DNA of 64,000 nt from Galaxea fascicularis (Eukaryota > Cnidaria > Anthozoa > Scleractinia > Euphylliidae): NCBI GenBank assembly GCA_948470475.1, contig OX419335.1:41573025-41637024 (forward strand). The letters are read 5' to 3'. Both the position numbers and the translations under genes were made by a program. Within the stretch, counting starts at the first letter, position 1, and every line of letters starts with the position of its first letter. This document shows positions 34,301-45,679 of the stretch, piece by piece. The notes under the pieces are model-generated. The model did not search any database. It saw only the letters and a program-made list of their open reading frames with translations, and was not told the origin of the DNA.

Positions 34301-34507
34301 AAAAATTCAATTGATTAAAATCGAGACCCGAAATTAAAATAAAATATATTGGTTGCTCCTATTTCAATCATTTTAATAAGAAGCCTTTCGTATTGACTTC
34401 AAATATGGAAGTCTATCAAGAAGATAAGAGAAAATATCGTTCTCAAATAGTTGTAACGAATATTTGCATGTCCTTTCTCGATGTCAAAGTCAATGTCTGA
34501 CAATTCT

Positions 34508-34546
<39 letters not shown>

Positions 34547-37500
34547 TATAGCTTGATGCTCTGGGGTAACAAGACTACTTATGCCAACTGTTAGTGTGAG
34601 ACACGAATAATACTGTCCTTTCTCGATGTCAAAGTCAATGTCTGACAATTCTTTAATAATAATAATAATAGTAATATATAGCTTGATGCTCTGGGGTAAC
34701 AAGACTACTTATGCCAACTGTTAGTGTGAGACACTGAATAATACATTTATTCAAGACTTGCACTTCAATGTACAATCTAAAAAGAATGTCCAAAAATAAA
34801 AGAAATAAAAGTAGTAATTTATATCATCAAGAATTTAGTTTTCATTGTCAGTTTGTTCTAAAATTATTTTTCATGCCTTCCTAGATCAGCGGAAATCCGG
34901 GACAAAAGAATACAGTCGAACCTGTATTAAGGTCAAACACAATAAAAATGCCATTTTATATCAAAATTAATCACTTAATGTACAGCTCATACATAAAAGC
35001 GCTCACAAAATCACCTACTCGGTTGAAAATAATTGCAACAAGAAAATGGTTTGAGAAAGGAGGACATAGAAAGGGACTAACAAAGCAGTAACGCCAAGTT
35101 CCTGCAGCCGGTATTGCAGGTCGTTAGAAAAAGACGTACTTATAATCGTTTGAGTCTTTTTTTAAACCTATTTGTCCTAAGAAGAAAAATAATTAGATAT
35201 CAAAGTCTGTTGTTTGGGTTTCCGTAGTTTAATATCGCGAAGTATGTCGTTTACTTTGCTTAACGCCAAAGAACGTTCCTGGTGTCCGTTGAACTGACCG
35301 GTTTTGGCCGGCACGGTATTCAATGGGAAAGGCTCAATATTCCCATAATGTGGAAGGGACTCGCGTTTTCCCTTAAAGGACCTTCCCATAAATGGGCTCA
35401 ATTATCCTCCTAGGAGGCTCAACGATCCAGCAATAAGGCGGTTTTCCTCATACGAGGCCTGTGTGTACGTCAAGATGTAAGATGACGGAGTAAAGTTATC
35501 GGCAAGCGTTCATTACATGTGAAAATATCTCCCACGTCGTCAAACAGGTTGGAATACACTAGAAATTCGCTGTGAAAATCGACCTGAAAGCTAAAAAAAT
35601 ACTCACGCAACCTTTCATCTGATCGCTTAGAAATGATATATGAATTCTGTGAGAAGTAACTGTTGCAAAAAAAAAAAACAAACAAACAAACAAAAAACTC
35701 ACTTCTATTCCAAAGACAACTTCGAAGAGATCGATCGCGGACGAGGCAGCCGGGATCTTTGTTTGTCATCGGAAACGGCTACCGGCAAATCATCGTTGAT
35801 ACGGAGTTTTCTCGAGAGACTTCAAGTCGGATATTTATGCTGGCTGATTGGTTCCGAAGTGTATTCTTTTGTTACTTACATAACTGACCTTCGGAAACTC
35901 AGACCATGGTAATAGCTAGTGACTAGCTTCGCAAGCGCAGCAGTCACAAAAACAAATACTAATTATTATTAATCGTGATATTATTTCCATACTGTGAGAC
36001 CCGGCAGCACCTGTACTGACAGTTAAACACTAATTGTGCAAAAAAGATACCTGCGTAACGTGCAACAAATCCACTTTTCACCACAGAGCTATCAGACTTG
36101 AAACGGACGTACAGTTTGCCAGAAAAACCATAGATGGGAGCGATGTCGCGGCTACCATCAAAATGGCCAATGAGAGGAGAAAACGTTGAACTTCCATCGT
36201 ACACAGACACGTAATCCCACCTTGATTCGAGGTTAAATCGAGTGAAGATCAGTTGCAACTTTCCAGTTGAGAAAAATCTCCAGTAGCAATCCACACTGTT
36301 GGTGTAATTGGGTTGCTGGTTTGATCTTATGATTCCACTTGGTTTGTTTGCCACGTCACGTACAAGTAAATCGCTCGAACATGAGGTGGATACTGTCAGC
36401 AGTACAGCTACACAACGGCAAATTAAAGAGAAACAAAGAAGGAGAAAAAGGTCAAAAACCAGATTTTATTGTATTCAGTCTACTCATTATACTATACGCT
36501 TTTGTAAGGGGCCATTTTTCTTTTTAGGAGCAGGAGAGAAAAGAAGTCCAGCAAGATTTCGCATACTGAGCAAAAAGCAATCCCCCGTAGAGACTTGAAC
36601 CGAGGAGCGATAGACTATGTAAAAATATTATCATATGGATCTTTAAACCCTTTTTATGACGCTCACGGAGAGAAATTTATATCGGTGTCCAGTTCCCATT
36701 TTTGGCTTCTAAAACGAATAACTTCTTTTTCCAATTCTTATAATTTTCGTTATTACGCAATCAGTTGAACCTCATATCGGAAGAGAAGCTGTCATCAGTT
36801 GAAAGTAAAACCCAATGAAATCACCACAAACCGACCTAAATATCACACAGGACAATAAAGCTCAGTCGACAAATTAACAAATTAATATTGGTGTATGGTT
36901 CGTGACTTTTGCTCTAAAACGAACACTTTCTATTTTTCAATACGCATCCTTACAATTACGTTATTACGCAGTGGTTGTATAGAAGTAAAAGAAGTTGAAA
37001 ATCAGATCCCTAGAAACATGCCTTGGATGTAAAGTAAGGCTTCTTTTATTGAGAAGTTTTTCGTATATCTATCAACTAGAACCGATTACCGGGATTCCCA
37101 TACAAATCCTTATAATTTGCAGCCATCTTGGTTATATTGCGTGATACGGTACTGTCACACCATGAGCTTGGGGTGCCTGCAATGTATCCTCGTTTGCGCA
37201 ACAAGGGAGCAAACCATTTTTGTTTTTGTTTTTTTGGCTTCAAGCTCGTTTCGGGAAACAGCGTTTCCGTAACAATGTGTCCTCGTTTCTGGGGGCCTTA
37301 AACTTATAGGTTTTTCCACATACAACTTCGTATAATTTTCGTTATTACGCAATCAGTTGAGTCTCTTGTCGAAAGTAGAAGCGGTTCAAAGTAAACCCAC
37401 TGAGATCACCTCAAATCGACCTGGTAACCACACACGTCACAAAATGACGCAAATATAGGCGCTCAAGGAGAGAAATATATATCTGCGTACAGTTCGTAAC

Positions 37501-38078
37501 TTTGGCTTCAAAAACGAATAGCTTTTTTCCCCATACAAAAATTTTCGCTATTATGCAATGGCTTTTTTGCACGGACAGCTTGGGCTAAGTTGGATTAATT
37601 AGGTCCAGGGAAAGCTTGGTCATGTAGGCGCCGAGTTACAATTCACTGCCAAAGTAATATTTAGTTACTGAGAACGTTGGTGACCATGGTAAACAAGAGT
37701 CGGCATCTGGCTCGATTTTGTATTCCGTTATCCGAAACCGGTTAATTTTCGTGGAAGCTTATCAATACTTAACAGTTCCTTGCAAAGTCGTGGTAAACGG
37801 AAAATGCTAAATAGTTTAAGTCTACTGTACAGAAATAAATTTATATAAAAAAACATATTTCTGGACTCCTAACTTCCTCTGTTAGAGTTTAACAGGCACT
37901 AATTAAAACAATGCTTCAAAAAAATACGACAAGAATTTAAACAACTGTTGGTTTGGGTTTAAAAGTGTACCCACAGTCAGCCAAAATGTAGAAAAATGTT
38001 ATTACCTTGAACGACCTCGAAGTGTAGGAGGCAGCAGAAACCCAAGAGAAAAATCACACCTGTTCCAGTAAACTTCAT
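30698..38078 (-). CDS. Secreted CUB-SRCR-SRCR protein, three exons
   Basis: Exons are 38078-38006 (signal peptide), 36392-36051 (CUB) and 31332-30698 (two SRCR domains, TAG). Lengths 73+342+635 total 1050, exactly 350 codons, and both junctions are phase 1 with GT-AG borders. The protein is 349 residues: a 24-residue hydrophobic leader, CUB at about 27-138, SRCR1 at about 144-243 and SRCR2 at about 246-348. There is no transmembrane segment or anchor, so it should be secreted. SRCR and CUB proteins bind carbohydrates, microbes or other extracellular proteins in known animals; a defence or recognition role is inference. Identical or near-identical first exons lie upstream at 40288 and 43009. 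Intron 2 (about 4.7 kb) holds retroelement fragments. Confidence 0.85.
32020..32077. repeat. AAT and ATC microsatellites
   Basis: (AAT)n broken by single changes, running into (ATC)n at 32062-32077. It lies directly before the retroelement ORF at 32190. The interval 31333-32019 shows nothing coding. Confidence 0.85.
32190..32590 (+). pseudogene. Retroelement C-terminal ORF fragment
   Basis: The frame from ATG at 32196 gives 130 residues, including FDV-type start [56 protein letters not shown] and [20 protein letters not shown]. From memory, this set of blocks occurs at the C-terminus of retroelement polyproteins that are abundant in cnidarians; the precise clade is uncertain. The polymerase region is absent here, so the copy is dead. 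The end (DIDIEIQEG) also appears, inverted, near 34471-34530. The region 32591-33039 is AT-rich with nothing recognised. Confidence 0.6.
33040..33900 (+). pseudogene. LINE reverse-transcriptase C-terminal region, decayed
   Basis: Shifted frames give [75 protein letters not shown] and [17 protein letters not shown]. These are in the order seen in R2/RTE-like LINE proteins of marine animals (from memory). About 130 residues expected between the zinc-knuckle-like CRMC motif and [11 protein letters not shown] are deleted. Stops are frequent. An (AAT)n tract follows at 33944-33968; 33969-34470 shows nothing else. Confidence 0.65.
34471..34745. repeat. Tandem duplication of ~145 bp, partly retroelement-derived
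   Basis: 34471-34615 is repeated at 34616-34745, the main difference being a shorter (AAT)n tract in the second. The reverse strand reads [12 protein letters not shown], like the end of the ORF at 32190-32590. The unit therefore contains the tail of that retroelement family. 34746-35176 shows no gene. Confidence 0.75.
35177..35389 (-). CDS. 70-residue ORF ending in a PIP-box-like motif
   Basis: ATG at 35389 to TAG at 35177. The C-terminus is [17 protein letters not shown], in which QTLISNYF matches the PCNA-interacting consensus QxxhxxYF next to basic residues. Similar C-termini occur in DNA replication/repair proteins and in pogo/Tigger transposases. No catalytic domain is seen in the neighbourhood. 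It may be a last exon or a transposon remnant inside intron 2. Confidence 0.35.
   Translation of the reverse strand: MGRSFKGKRESLPHYGNIEPFPLNTVPAKTGQFNGHQERSLALSKVNDILRDIKLRKPKQQTLISNYFSS
36051..36392 (-). CDS. Intact CUB exon of the CUB-SRCR gene
   Basis: 342-nt phase-1/phase-1 exon with acceptor GCTGACAG and donor GTATCT. Residues: [49 protein letters not shown] and [18 protein letters not shown]. The first CUB cysteine pair is present. The usual second pair (after YDG and in the C-terminal half) is missing. Two partial paralogues lie at 11957 and 44312. Intron 1 (36393-38005) contains two diverged copies of the repeat also seen at 8995 (near 36650-37010 and 37260-37620). Confidence 0.9.
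38006..38078 (-). CDS. Signal-peptide exon 1a of the CUB-SRCR gene
   Basis: 24 codons starting [20 protein letters not shown], then donor GTAATA in phase 1. Basic residue at position 2, long hydrophobic core and polar end (EVVQ) are signal-peptide-like. It is the copy nearest to the CUB exon. The exon and flanks match 40216-40288 base for base as far as I can read. Confidence 0.85.
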
Positions 38079-38756
38079 GGTTTGGGGACTTTGCAGTAAT
38101 GAACACCTCTGAGAAGTGCTGAATCGCTTTTAAAAGATCTGCCGGTATAATGTTTCATTTCCTGGATGGACCGGATCGTGTTAGGGAAGTTTTGATTTCC
38201 TGATTGTTGTCAACTCTGTCACCGAAGTATCAGATTTGCAAATTCTGGGAAAAACTTTGAAGAGGCCTTTGAAAAGAAACCGCTTCTGGAGATGTCAACA
38301 CTTATCGATTTGACTGGAAAGTTAATCTGGACTGCGGAAACCCCATCAGCCAATCCCCGTTGGAGTTGGCCACGTTTGTATATAGCCAACTGGTTTGTAG
38401 CCTGCTTGCAGACATCTCCTATTTCCTTTTGTTTCCTCGTTTGTGTCCCCAGTCCAAACGAGGAAAAATTGTTGCGGAAACATTGTTTTACCCATTTGCG
38501 CACACACGCAACATTTGTTGTGGAAGCAAAATTTGCTTCCCGAGAAAACACAGCTCGCACTCTAAGCTAAGCTAGCATTTTCCAAGTTAAACAAATTGGA
38601 ATGATTGCGCAAGAGTTTATAAAACAAGAATTATATTTTTCAATGACGCTCCCGTTGCGTTGCCATCTTCGTTTCTTATTAAACTCCCTACCATGACTTT
38701 TCTACCGATCGGTGTCTAGGCCACAATAGGCGAAACACCGCTGAAGTTCAACATTT

Positions 38757-39330
38757 ACTAAGCGCACGAACCAGCTCATGCATTAGCGGTCTTGTCACCA
38801 GAAGACGGATGTCAACGGGCTGTTGACGACTTAATGCGATTAACAACTTTCGGAATAAAATGATTTGGTGGGGTCGGGCGTAACTTGTGTACGTAGAAAA
38901 CGTTAATTTACGAAATGGTAGATAAGAGATAAAAAAGCGGGATGCAAGTTGAAGGGATCGGTAATAGTGGGTCACTAGAAGCATAAAATTGACTATAAAA
39001 CTGGTGGAACACGGTCCACACGCGCTGGTACAGCCGTTAGCAGACTTCTCAAGTTAGCACCCAATTCTTCAGGGTTAGGTGCTCGGGTATTGGAGTGGGA
39101 TGCTCGTCGGCTTCCGGAAATATTTCCTTGAAATTCTCTACTTGGGAACGGGAAATGTCAATCGGCGCTAGAATTTTGTAACCCTGAAATAAAATGTTGT
39201 TTTTAAGGCAACTTAACACTAAATCACGTAAATGCTTGATCTGATGGCGAGGAGAAGAAGGAAAACCTTGTTCGCAAACACCTGTCTTTTGGTTAGAGTT
39301 AAGTTATTTTCCGTACCTGGGCGCCACGCC
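38757..39330 (-). pseudogene. DIRS-like retrotransposon remnant, deleted copy
   Basis: Matches the DIRS-like fragment at 40912-42026 but lacks about 360 bp of the recombinase region (relative to 40965-41327) and parts of the upstream coding region. The block KLLIALSRQQPVDIRLLVTR is still readable. Confidence 0.65.
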
Positions 39331-40215
39331 TCGACATAAATCACATTATGATGGCTCATAATGTTTGCTTTTTTGCTTCCAGTTCGTTTGCGCACCCAAG
39401 AAACATTTCGGGAAACAATGTTTTCTTGTTTGTGGAGATTTTTTACGCTTATAGTTTTTTCCCCATACAACTTCGTTAAATTTTCGTTATTACGCGATCA
39501 GTTGAGTCTCTTGTCCGAAGTCAGTCGAAGCCGTTGAAAGTAAAACCCACTGAAGTCACCTCAAATCGACCTGGTAACCACAGTATAGGTCACAAAATGA
39601 CGCAAATATAGGCGCTCAAGGAGAGAAATGTATATCGGTGTAGAGTTCGTGACTTTGTCTTTAAAAACGAATAGTTTTTTCCCCATACAACAATTTTCGT
39701 TATTATGCAATGGTATTTTTTGCACTGGCAGCTTGGGGTACCTGTGGTTTTAAGAATCTCAGCATTGGAGTCTAAGTTCAAGTTCGGTTAATTAGGTCCA
39801 GGGAAGCTTGATCATTTAGGCGCCGAGTTACAATTCATTGCCAAAGTAATATTTAGTTACTGAGAACGTTGGCGGGTGATCATGGTAAAAAAGAGTCGGT
39901 CTAAAAAGTAAGCACATCTGGCTCGATTTTGTATTTCGTTATCCGAAACCGGTTAATTTTCGTGGAAGCTTATCAATACTAACAGTCCCTTGCAAAGTCG
40001 TGGTAAACGGAAAATGCTAAATAGTTTAAGTCCACTGTACAGAAATAAATTTATATAAAAAAACATATTTCTGGACTCCTAACTTCCTCTGTTAGAGTTT
40101 AACAGGCACTAATTAAAACAATGCTTCAAAAAAATACGACAAGAATTTAAACAACTGTTGGTTTGGGTTTAAAAGTGTACCCACAGTCAGCCAAAATGTA
40201 GAAAAATGTTATTAC

Positions 40216-40288
40216 CTTGAACGACCTCGAAGTGTAGGAGGCAGCAGAAACCCAAGAGAAAAATCACACCTGTTCCAGTAAACTTCAT
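40216..40288 (-). CDS. Signal-peptide exon 1b (duplicate)
   Basis: Same sequence and splice donor as exon 1a, with its own TATA-like box 49 bp upstream of the ATG. It could splice to the CUB exon at 36392 as an alternative first exon; that use is inferred. Confidence 0.7.
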
Positions 40289-40911
40289 GGTTTGGGGACT
40301 TTGCAGTAATGAACACCTCTGAGAAGTGCTGAATCGCTTTTAAAAGATCTGCCGGTATAATGTTTCATTTCCTGGATGGACCGGATCATGTTAGGGAAGT
40401 TTTGATTTCCTGATTGTTGTCAACTCTGTCACCGAAGTATCAGATTTGCAAATTCTGGGAAAAACTTTGAAGAGGCCTTTGAAAAGAAACCGCTTCTGGA
40501 GATGTCAACACTTATCGATTTGACTGGAAAGTTAATCTGGACTGCGGAAACCCCATCAGCCAATCCCCGTTGGAGTTGGCCACGCTTGTAAATAGCCAAC
40601 TGGTTTGTAGCCTGCTTGCAGACATCTCCTATTTCCTTTTGTTTCCTCGTTTGTGCACCCAGTCCAAACGAGGAAACATTGTTGCGGAAACATTGTTTTA
40701 CCCGTTTGTGCGCACACGCAACATTTGTTGTGGAAGCAAAATTTGCTTCCCGAGAAAACACAGCTCGCACTCTAAGCTAAGCTAGCATTTTCCAAGTTAA
40801 ACAAATTGGAATGATTGCGCAAGAGTTTATAAAACAAGATTTATATTTTTCAATGACGCTCCCGTTGCGTTGCCGTCTTCGTTTCTTATTAAACTCCCTA
40901 CTATGACTTTT

Positions 40912-42026
40912 CTACCGATCGGTGTCTAGGCCACAATAGGCGAAACACCGCTGAAGTTCAACATTAAATTGATGAGCAGAAATTGGACTCTGATCAGCGT
41001 GACAAAAGAGAGGACCAGGACAACTTCCTCGCAAATGGCAGTATTGGAGAAGAGCTTGAACGGGGCAAAAAGAGGAAGTGACCTCAAGGGTAATTGAAAT
41101 ATCAAATGGCCGACGGCTGGCGTTATGCTTATACTCTGCAATCGTAATCTTCAGAGTGTGGATATGGCCATGGCGTGACAAAAAGGCCAGATTCCTGTAC
41201 TGAACTATAAATGGGCAGAGCGGGTGCTCTTAGCAGTCAACTCACCTATGCGAAATAAGCCGTAGAAGGCCACCAAAAAACATCGCAGAAAATAGAGAAC
41301 GCTGAAATGCCGAAGAATTAGTAAAACTAAGCGCACGAACCAGCTCATGCATTAGCGGTCTTGTCACCGGAAGACGGATGTCAACGGGCTGTTGACGACT
41401 TAATGCGATTAACAACTTTTGGACTAAAATGATTTGGTGGGGTCGGGCGTAACTTGTGTACGTAGGAAATGGCTGAAAGATAAGGACTAATTTCCGAATT
41501 GGTAAATAAGAGATAAAAAGAGGGATGCAAGTTGAAGGGGTCGGTAATAATGGGCCACTAGAAGCATAAAATTGACTATAAAACTGGCGGAACACGGTCC
41601 ACACGCGGTGGTACAGCCGTCGCAAGCTTGTAGTTGTGAGACAAGAGCTGAGCAGACTTCTCGAAGTAAGCACCCAATTCTTCGGGGTTAGGTGCTCGGG
41701 TATTAGAGTGGGATGCTGGTCGCTTCCGGAAATGTTTCCTTGAAATTCTCAACGTGGGAACGGGAAATGTAATCGGCGCTAGAATTTTGTAACCCAGGAA
41801 TGTGACGAGCCTGAAATAAAATGTTGTTTCTAAGGCACCTCAACACTAAATCGCGTAAGTGCTCGATCTGATGGCGAGGAGAAGAAGGAAGACCTTCTTC
41901 GCAAACATCTGTCTTATTGCCACGTTGCTCAGGTTCTTTAACCCCATTGGCTAGAGTTAAGTTATTTTCCGTATCTGGTACAACCATCCTCCAACAGAAT
42001 ATCACATGGGCGCCACGCCTCGACAT
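40912..42026 (-). pseudogene. DIRS-like element: RNase H end and tyrosine recombinase fragments
   Basis: In minus-strand order: LVLRCLRNNILFQARHIPGL plus SSADYISRS (RNase H end of the polymerase); then LLIALSRQQPVDIRLPVTRP and MHELVRALSFTNSSAFQRSL; then SSFCPVQALLQYCHLRGSCP and GPLFCHADQSPISAHQFNVE (tyrosine recombinase). The C-terminal catalytic HxxR...Y region is missing. Several frameshifts. DIRS-type elements integrate by recombinase instead of an integrase. Confidence 0.75.
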
Positions 42027-42936
42027 AAATCACATTATGATGGATCATAATGTTTGCTTTTTTGCTTCCAGTTCATTTGCGCACCCAAGAAACATTTCGG
42101 GAAACAATGTTTCCGCAACAATGTTTTCTCGTTTGTGGAGGTTTTTTACGCTTATAGTTTTCTCCAAATACAACTTCGTATAATTTTCGTTATTACGCAG
42201 TCAGTTGAGTCTCTTGTCGGAAGTAGAAGCCGTTGAAAGTAAAACCCACTGAAATCAGCTCAAATCGACCTGGTAACCACAGTACAGGTCACAAAATGAC
42301 GCTAATATAGACGCTCAAGGAGAGAAATATATCGAGGTGTACATTTCGTACCTTTGACTTCTAAAACGAACAGTTTTTTTCCCCATACAACAATTTTCGT
42401 TATTATGCAATGGTTTTTTTTTTTTTTTTGCACTGACAGCTTGGGCTACCTGTGATTTTAAGAGTCTCAGCATTGGAGTCTAAGTTCAAGTTCGGTTGAT
42501 TAGGTCCAGGGAAAACTTGATCATTTAGGCGCCGAGTTACAATTCACTGCCAAAGTAATATTTAGTTACTGAGAACGTTGGCGGGTTATCATGGTAAACA
42601 AGAGTCGGTCTTAAAAGTTAGCACATCTGGCTCGATTTTGTATTCCGTTATCCAAGGTGGTTAATTGCAGAACATTGAAATTCGTGGAAGCTTATCAATA
42701 CTTGACAGTCCCTTGCAAAGTCGTGGTAAACGGAAAATGCTAAATAGTTTAAGTCCACTGTACAGAAATAAATTTATATAAAAAACAAATTTTTGGACTC
42801 CTAACTTGCTCTGTTAGAGTTTAACAGGGACGAATCAAAACAATGCTTCAAAAAATACGACAAGAATTTAAACAACTGTTGGTTTGGGTTTAAAAGTGTA
42901 CCCACAGTCAGCCAAAATGTAGAAAAATGTTATTAC

Positions 42937-43009
42937 CTTGAACGACCTCGAAGTGTAGGAGGCAGCAGAAACCCAAGAGAAAAATCACACCTGTTATAGT
43001 AAACTTCAT
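42937..43009 (-). CDS. Signal-peptide exon 1c (duplicate, T-I variant)
   Basis: Same length and donor as exon 1a, with residue 5 changed to isoleucine ([14 protein letters not shown]). Belongs to segmental copy B and is the counterpart of the exon at 9925. The nearest downstream exons on this strand are 40288, 38078 and then the intact CUB. Confidence 0.7.
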
Positions 43010-44025
43010 GGTTTGGGGACTTTGCAGTAATGAACACCTCTGAGAAGTGGTGAATCGCTTTTAAAAGATCTGCCGGTGTAATGTTTCGTTTCCTGGATGG
43101 GTCGGATCGTATTAGGGAAGTTTTAATTTAATTGTTGTTAACTCTGTCACCAAAGTAACAGATTCTAAATGCCAAAAAATTTCAAATTCCGGGAAAAACA
43201 TCAAAGAGGCCTTTGAAAACAAACCGCTTCTGGAGATGTCAACGCTTATCGATTTGACTTGAGTTAATCTGGACGGCGGAAACACCGGCAGTCAATCCCC
43301 GTTGGAGTTGGTCACATTTGTAAATAGCCAACTGGTTTGCTTTTCGCCAGTTGTCTTTTAAGTATGTTACAGTTATTTGCGTAATTTGGCTCATGTATGG
43401 TCGAAAATCAAAGCGATATTTTGTGAAGGCTTTTCTGGCTCAATATTCAACCCATATATTAAAAGCTTCCTGGAAATTCAGGATCGGGGATCAGGTATCG
43501 GGCATCGGAGATCGAGGATCGAGGTGTGAGAAAAATGTTGTTAGTGAGTATTAGAGTATAATTGTTCCGGAGAATTATTTCTAACCAAGGTAAATTTTTA
43601 GTCAATGCAAACATCGATTATACCTAGGAAAATGCAGCTCAAGACAAGGAAATTTATATTTTCATCCGCTTTTGTTGACATGTATTATTTGGATCAAATT
43701 TTAGGCATACAAATGCTTGTTATTTTCGTGAAAGTTTGCTTGGTATGTTGGACTGAGTGCAGTTCGCTGGTCTGTTTTAGAATTTTTTTCCATCAAAACT
43801 CCTTCCATACCTTTTTTCTAACTACTGAAATCAGAAAATGTCCAACTATTACTGTCTTTGTGATAGCAGACGTGTTTCCCATTACCATTTTGGTGGCTTT
43901 TCGCCGCTCCCAGTCCCGGTAGCCCAAATCTCATTTTCCCAGTCTAAAAACAGGCAAATCCTAGTTTCTCTCTTCACCCCTTCAGGATCTTCTTTTGCAA
44001 GTCCCGATTTTCGTCCCCTCCCGAC

Positions 44026-44312
44026 TTATCTGCCCCTGGGTCTCCGAGGATACATGGGAGCAATGTCGCGGTTACCATCAAAGCGGCCAATCAGAGGAGA
44101 AGACGTTGAGTCACCATCGTACACATAAACGTAATCCCAGCGTGATTCGAGGTTAAATCGAGTGAAGCTCAGTTGCAACTTTCCAATTGAGGAAAAAGTC
44201 CAGTAACAATCCACACCGTTCGTATAATTGGGTTGCCGGTTTGATCTTACGATTCCACTTGGTTTGTTTGCCAAGTTACGTACAAGTAAATCGCTCAAAC
44301 ACGAGGTGGATA
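44026..44312 (-). pseudogene. 3'-truncated CUB exon (copy B)
   Basis: Encodes TSCLSDLLVRNLANKPSGIV, GVDCYWTFSSIGKLQLSFTR and YVYVYDGDSTSSPLIGRF. It breaks off after DIAPMY into PRRPRGR and a stop. Compared with 36051-36392, the last 40 or so CUB residues and the splice donor are gone. It is the uninterrupted counterpart (empty site) of the LINE-split exon in copy A. Confidence 0.8.
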
Positions 44313-44318
44313 CTGTCA

Positions 44319-44780
44319 CCCGGCATAGTAAATCGAACCCAATCGAACTAAATTTCAATCGAACTCAATCGAACTCAATCGGTGGATTGAGTTCGATTGA
44401 GTTCGGCAATCGAACGAAATCGAACTCACCGAAAAGAAAAAAAATCAATCGAACCCAATCGAACGTTCGATTTTCGAACTCATGATTTATGTAAAACAGA
44501 CGTTGAAAATCCATTACCAGATCTTCGGTTTCCGAACTCAATCGAACACAATCAGACGGATTGAGTTCGATTGAATTCGATTTGTTCGGAAATCGAACTC
44601 ACTGAAAGTGTGGTGTTCGATTTCGTTCGATTGAGTTCGATTTTCGAACGTTCTGCGTCGCCGCTGTGGTTTTGGCAAATGCTTAATGTTTACAATTTCG
44701 CCTTTCAACCGCGTTGTCTCCCCAGTCTTTTCCTCGGTATCCACGTTGCCGTTGCCGGTGCCAGTACGTAAAGTCTCTAC
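44319..44780. mobile_element. ~460-bp insertion rich in TCGAACTCAAT palindromes
   Basis: Absent from copy A, where 'gtcagcgttac' leads directly to 'taaccgctgcac'. The left two thirds consist of repeated (A)TCGAACTCA and its inverse. They form a perfect hairpin: 21-nt arms 44360-44380 and 44385-44405, with loop GGTG. The right third is unique. No clear TIR or target duplication. Confidence 0.6.
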
Positions 44781-44887
44781 TAACCGCTGCACAACGGCAA
44801 ATTAAAGAGAAACAAAGAAGGAGATAAAAGTCAAAAGCTGGATTTTATTTCATGATGTAAATTCGATCTTTTCATTTTATTATACGT

Positions 44888-45413
44888 GTGTTGTACATAG
44901 ATTGACACTTTTTTCGGTTCTGTTATTGTTTTAGTTGATTTGTTTGATTATTAACTTCCGTTTTATGGCTAGCCGCTTTAGGTCTCTTTATGACGTCGTT
45001 GATTTAGAACTTAGGGTTAGTATTTCAATAGCACGTGCTTTAAGTTGGTTTTCCGGAGTCGCATGCTAGGAGTCGTACGGAGTTTACAGGAGCATCATTT
45101 CGAGAAATCAGGAGTTTTTTCTTTGGCTTTCTTAGCACCCTGAGCACAGATCAGATGTAAGTAGTTTTCCTTTTTTATTTCTCGCTTCCAGTATTGTAAT
45201 ATTATTTGTTTTGGAATCGTAATTTCATGCCCCATTGTGACACATACAATCGGCCATTTCATTTGTAGTTTTTACCGTGAGTGATGTACCAGCGGCTCAG
45301 CCCAAATCAGTAGAAAGATTAAAATCGTCTTAAAACTGTGTACCACTTTGGTTAACCTGGCGAACTCCGGTGAACAACACCACGTGTCTGCTTCATCGAG
45401 GACGCGACAATAC
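44888..45413. other. ~525-bp segment present only in copy B
   Basis: Copy A joins 'cattttattata' to 'gttgcttagggg' at about 12070-12080, with only a few bases between. The B-specific segment has no ORF or TIR that I can see. It could be an insertion in B or a deletion in A. Confidence 0.55.
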
Positions 45414-45679
45414 GCGTTGCTTAGGGGCTTTTTACTTTTGGGAGCAGGGGAGAAAATTGAGTGATAGACTATGTTAAAATTAGGCTCCTAAAGGGGAGGA
45501 GGGAACGTATACGAAAACCTGGCGCAAATCGTATTCTGTGACGTTACTCTTTTGCACTAAAATTTATAATGATCTGTCATTGGTGAGCCGTCTTATCAAT
45601 ACTTAAGCGAACTCCGATTGGCTAAAATCTGTTGCAGCCTCGCTTTTGCGAAATTCCCTTGTTCAACCAAAGAAGCAAA

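Larger units (their letters stand above)
37260..43560 (-). repeat. Tandem units carrying promoter and first exon (three copies)
   Basis: Units of about 2.2 and 2.7 kb (starts near 37260, 39410 and 42110) each contain the intron-side repeat, a signal-peptide exon, a TATA-like CTTTTAAAAG (38127-38136, 40337-40346, 43058-43067) and the upstream repeat. The first two also contain DIRS retrotransposon fragments. The first two units are nearly identical around the exon, so this duplication is the more recent. Confidence 0.8.

Noticed and set aside
34508..34702. ORF ending in poly-tyrosine
   Set aside because: Translation of an (AAT)n microsatellite.
38219..38560. 113-residue ORFs (also 40429-40770) starting MRAVFSREANFASTTNVACV
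   Set aside because: They lie in the upstream repeat of the first exons and are copied with it; other copies break the frame, and no domain is seen.
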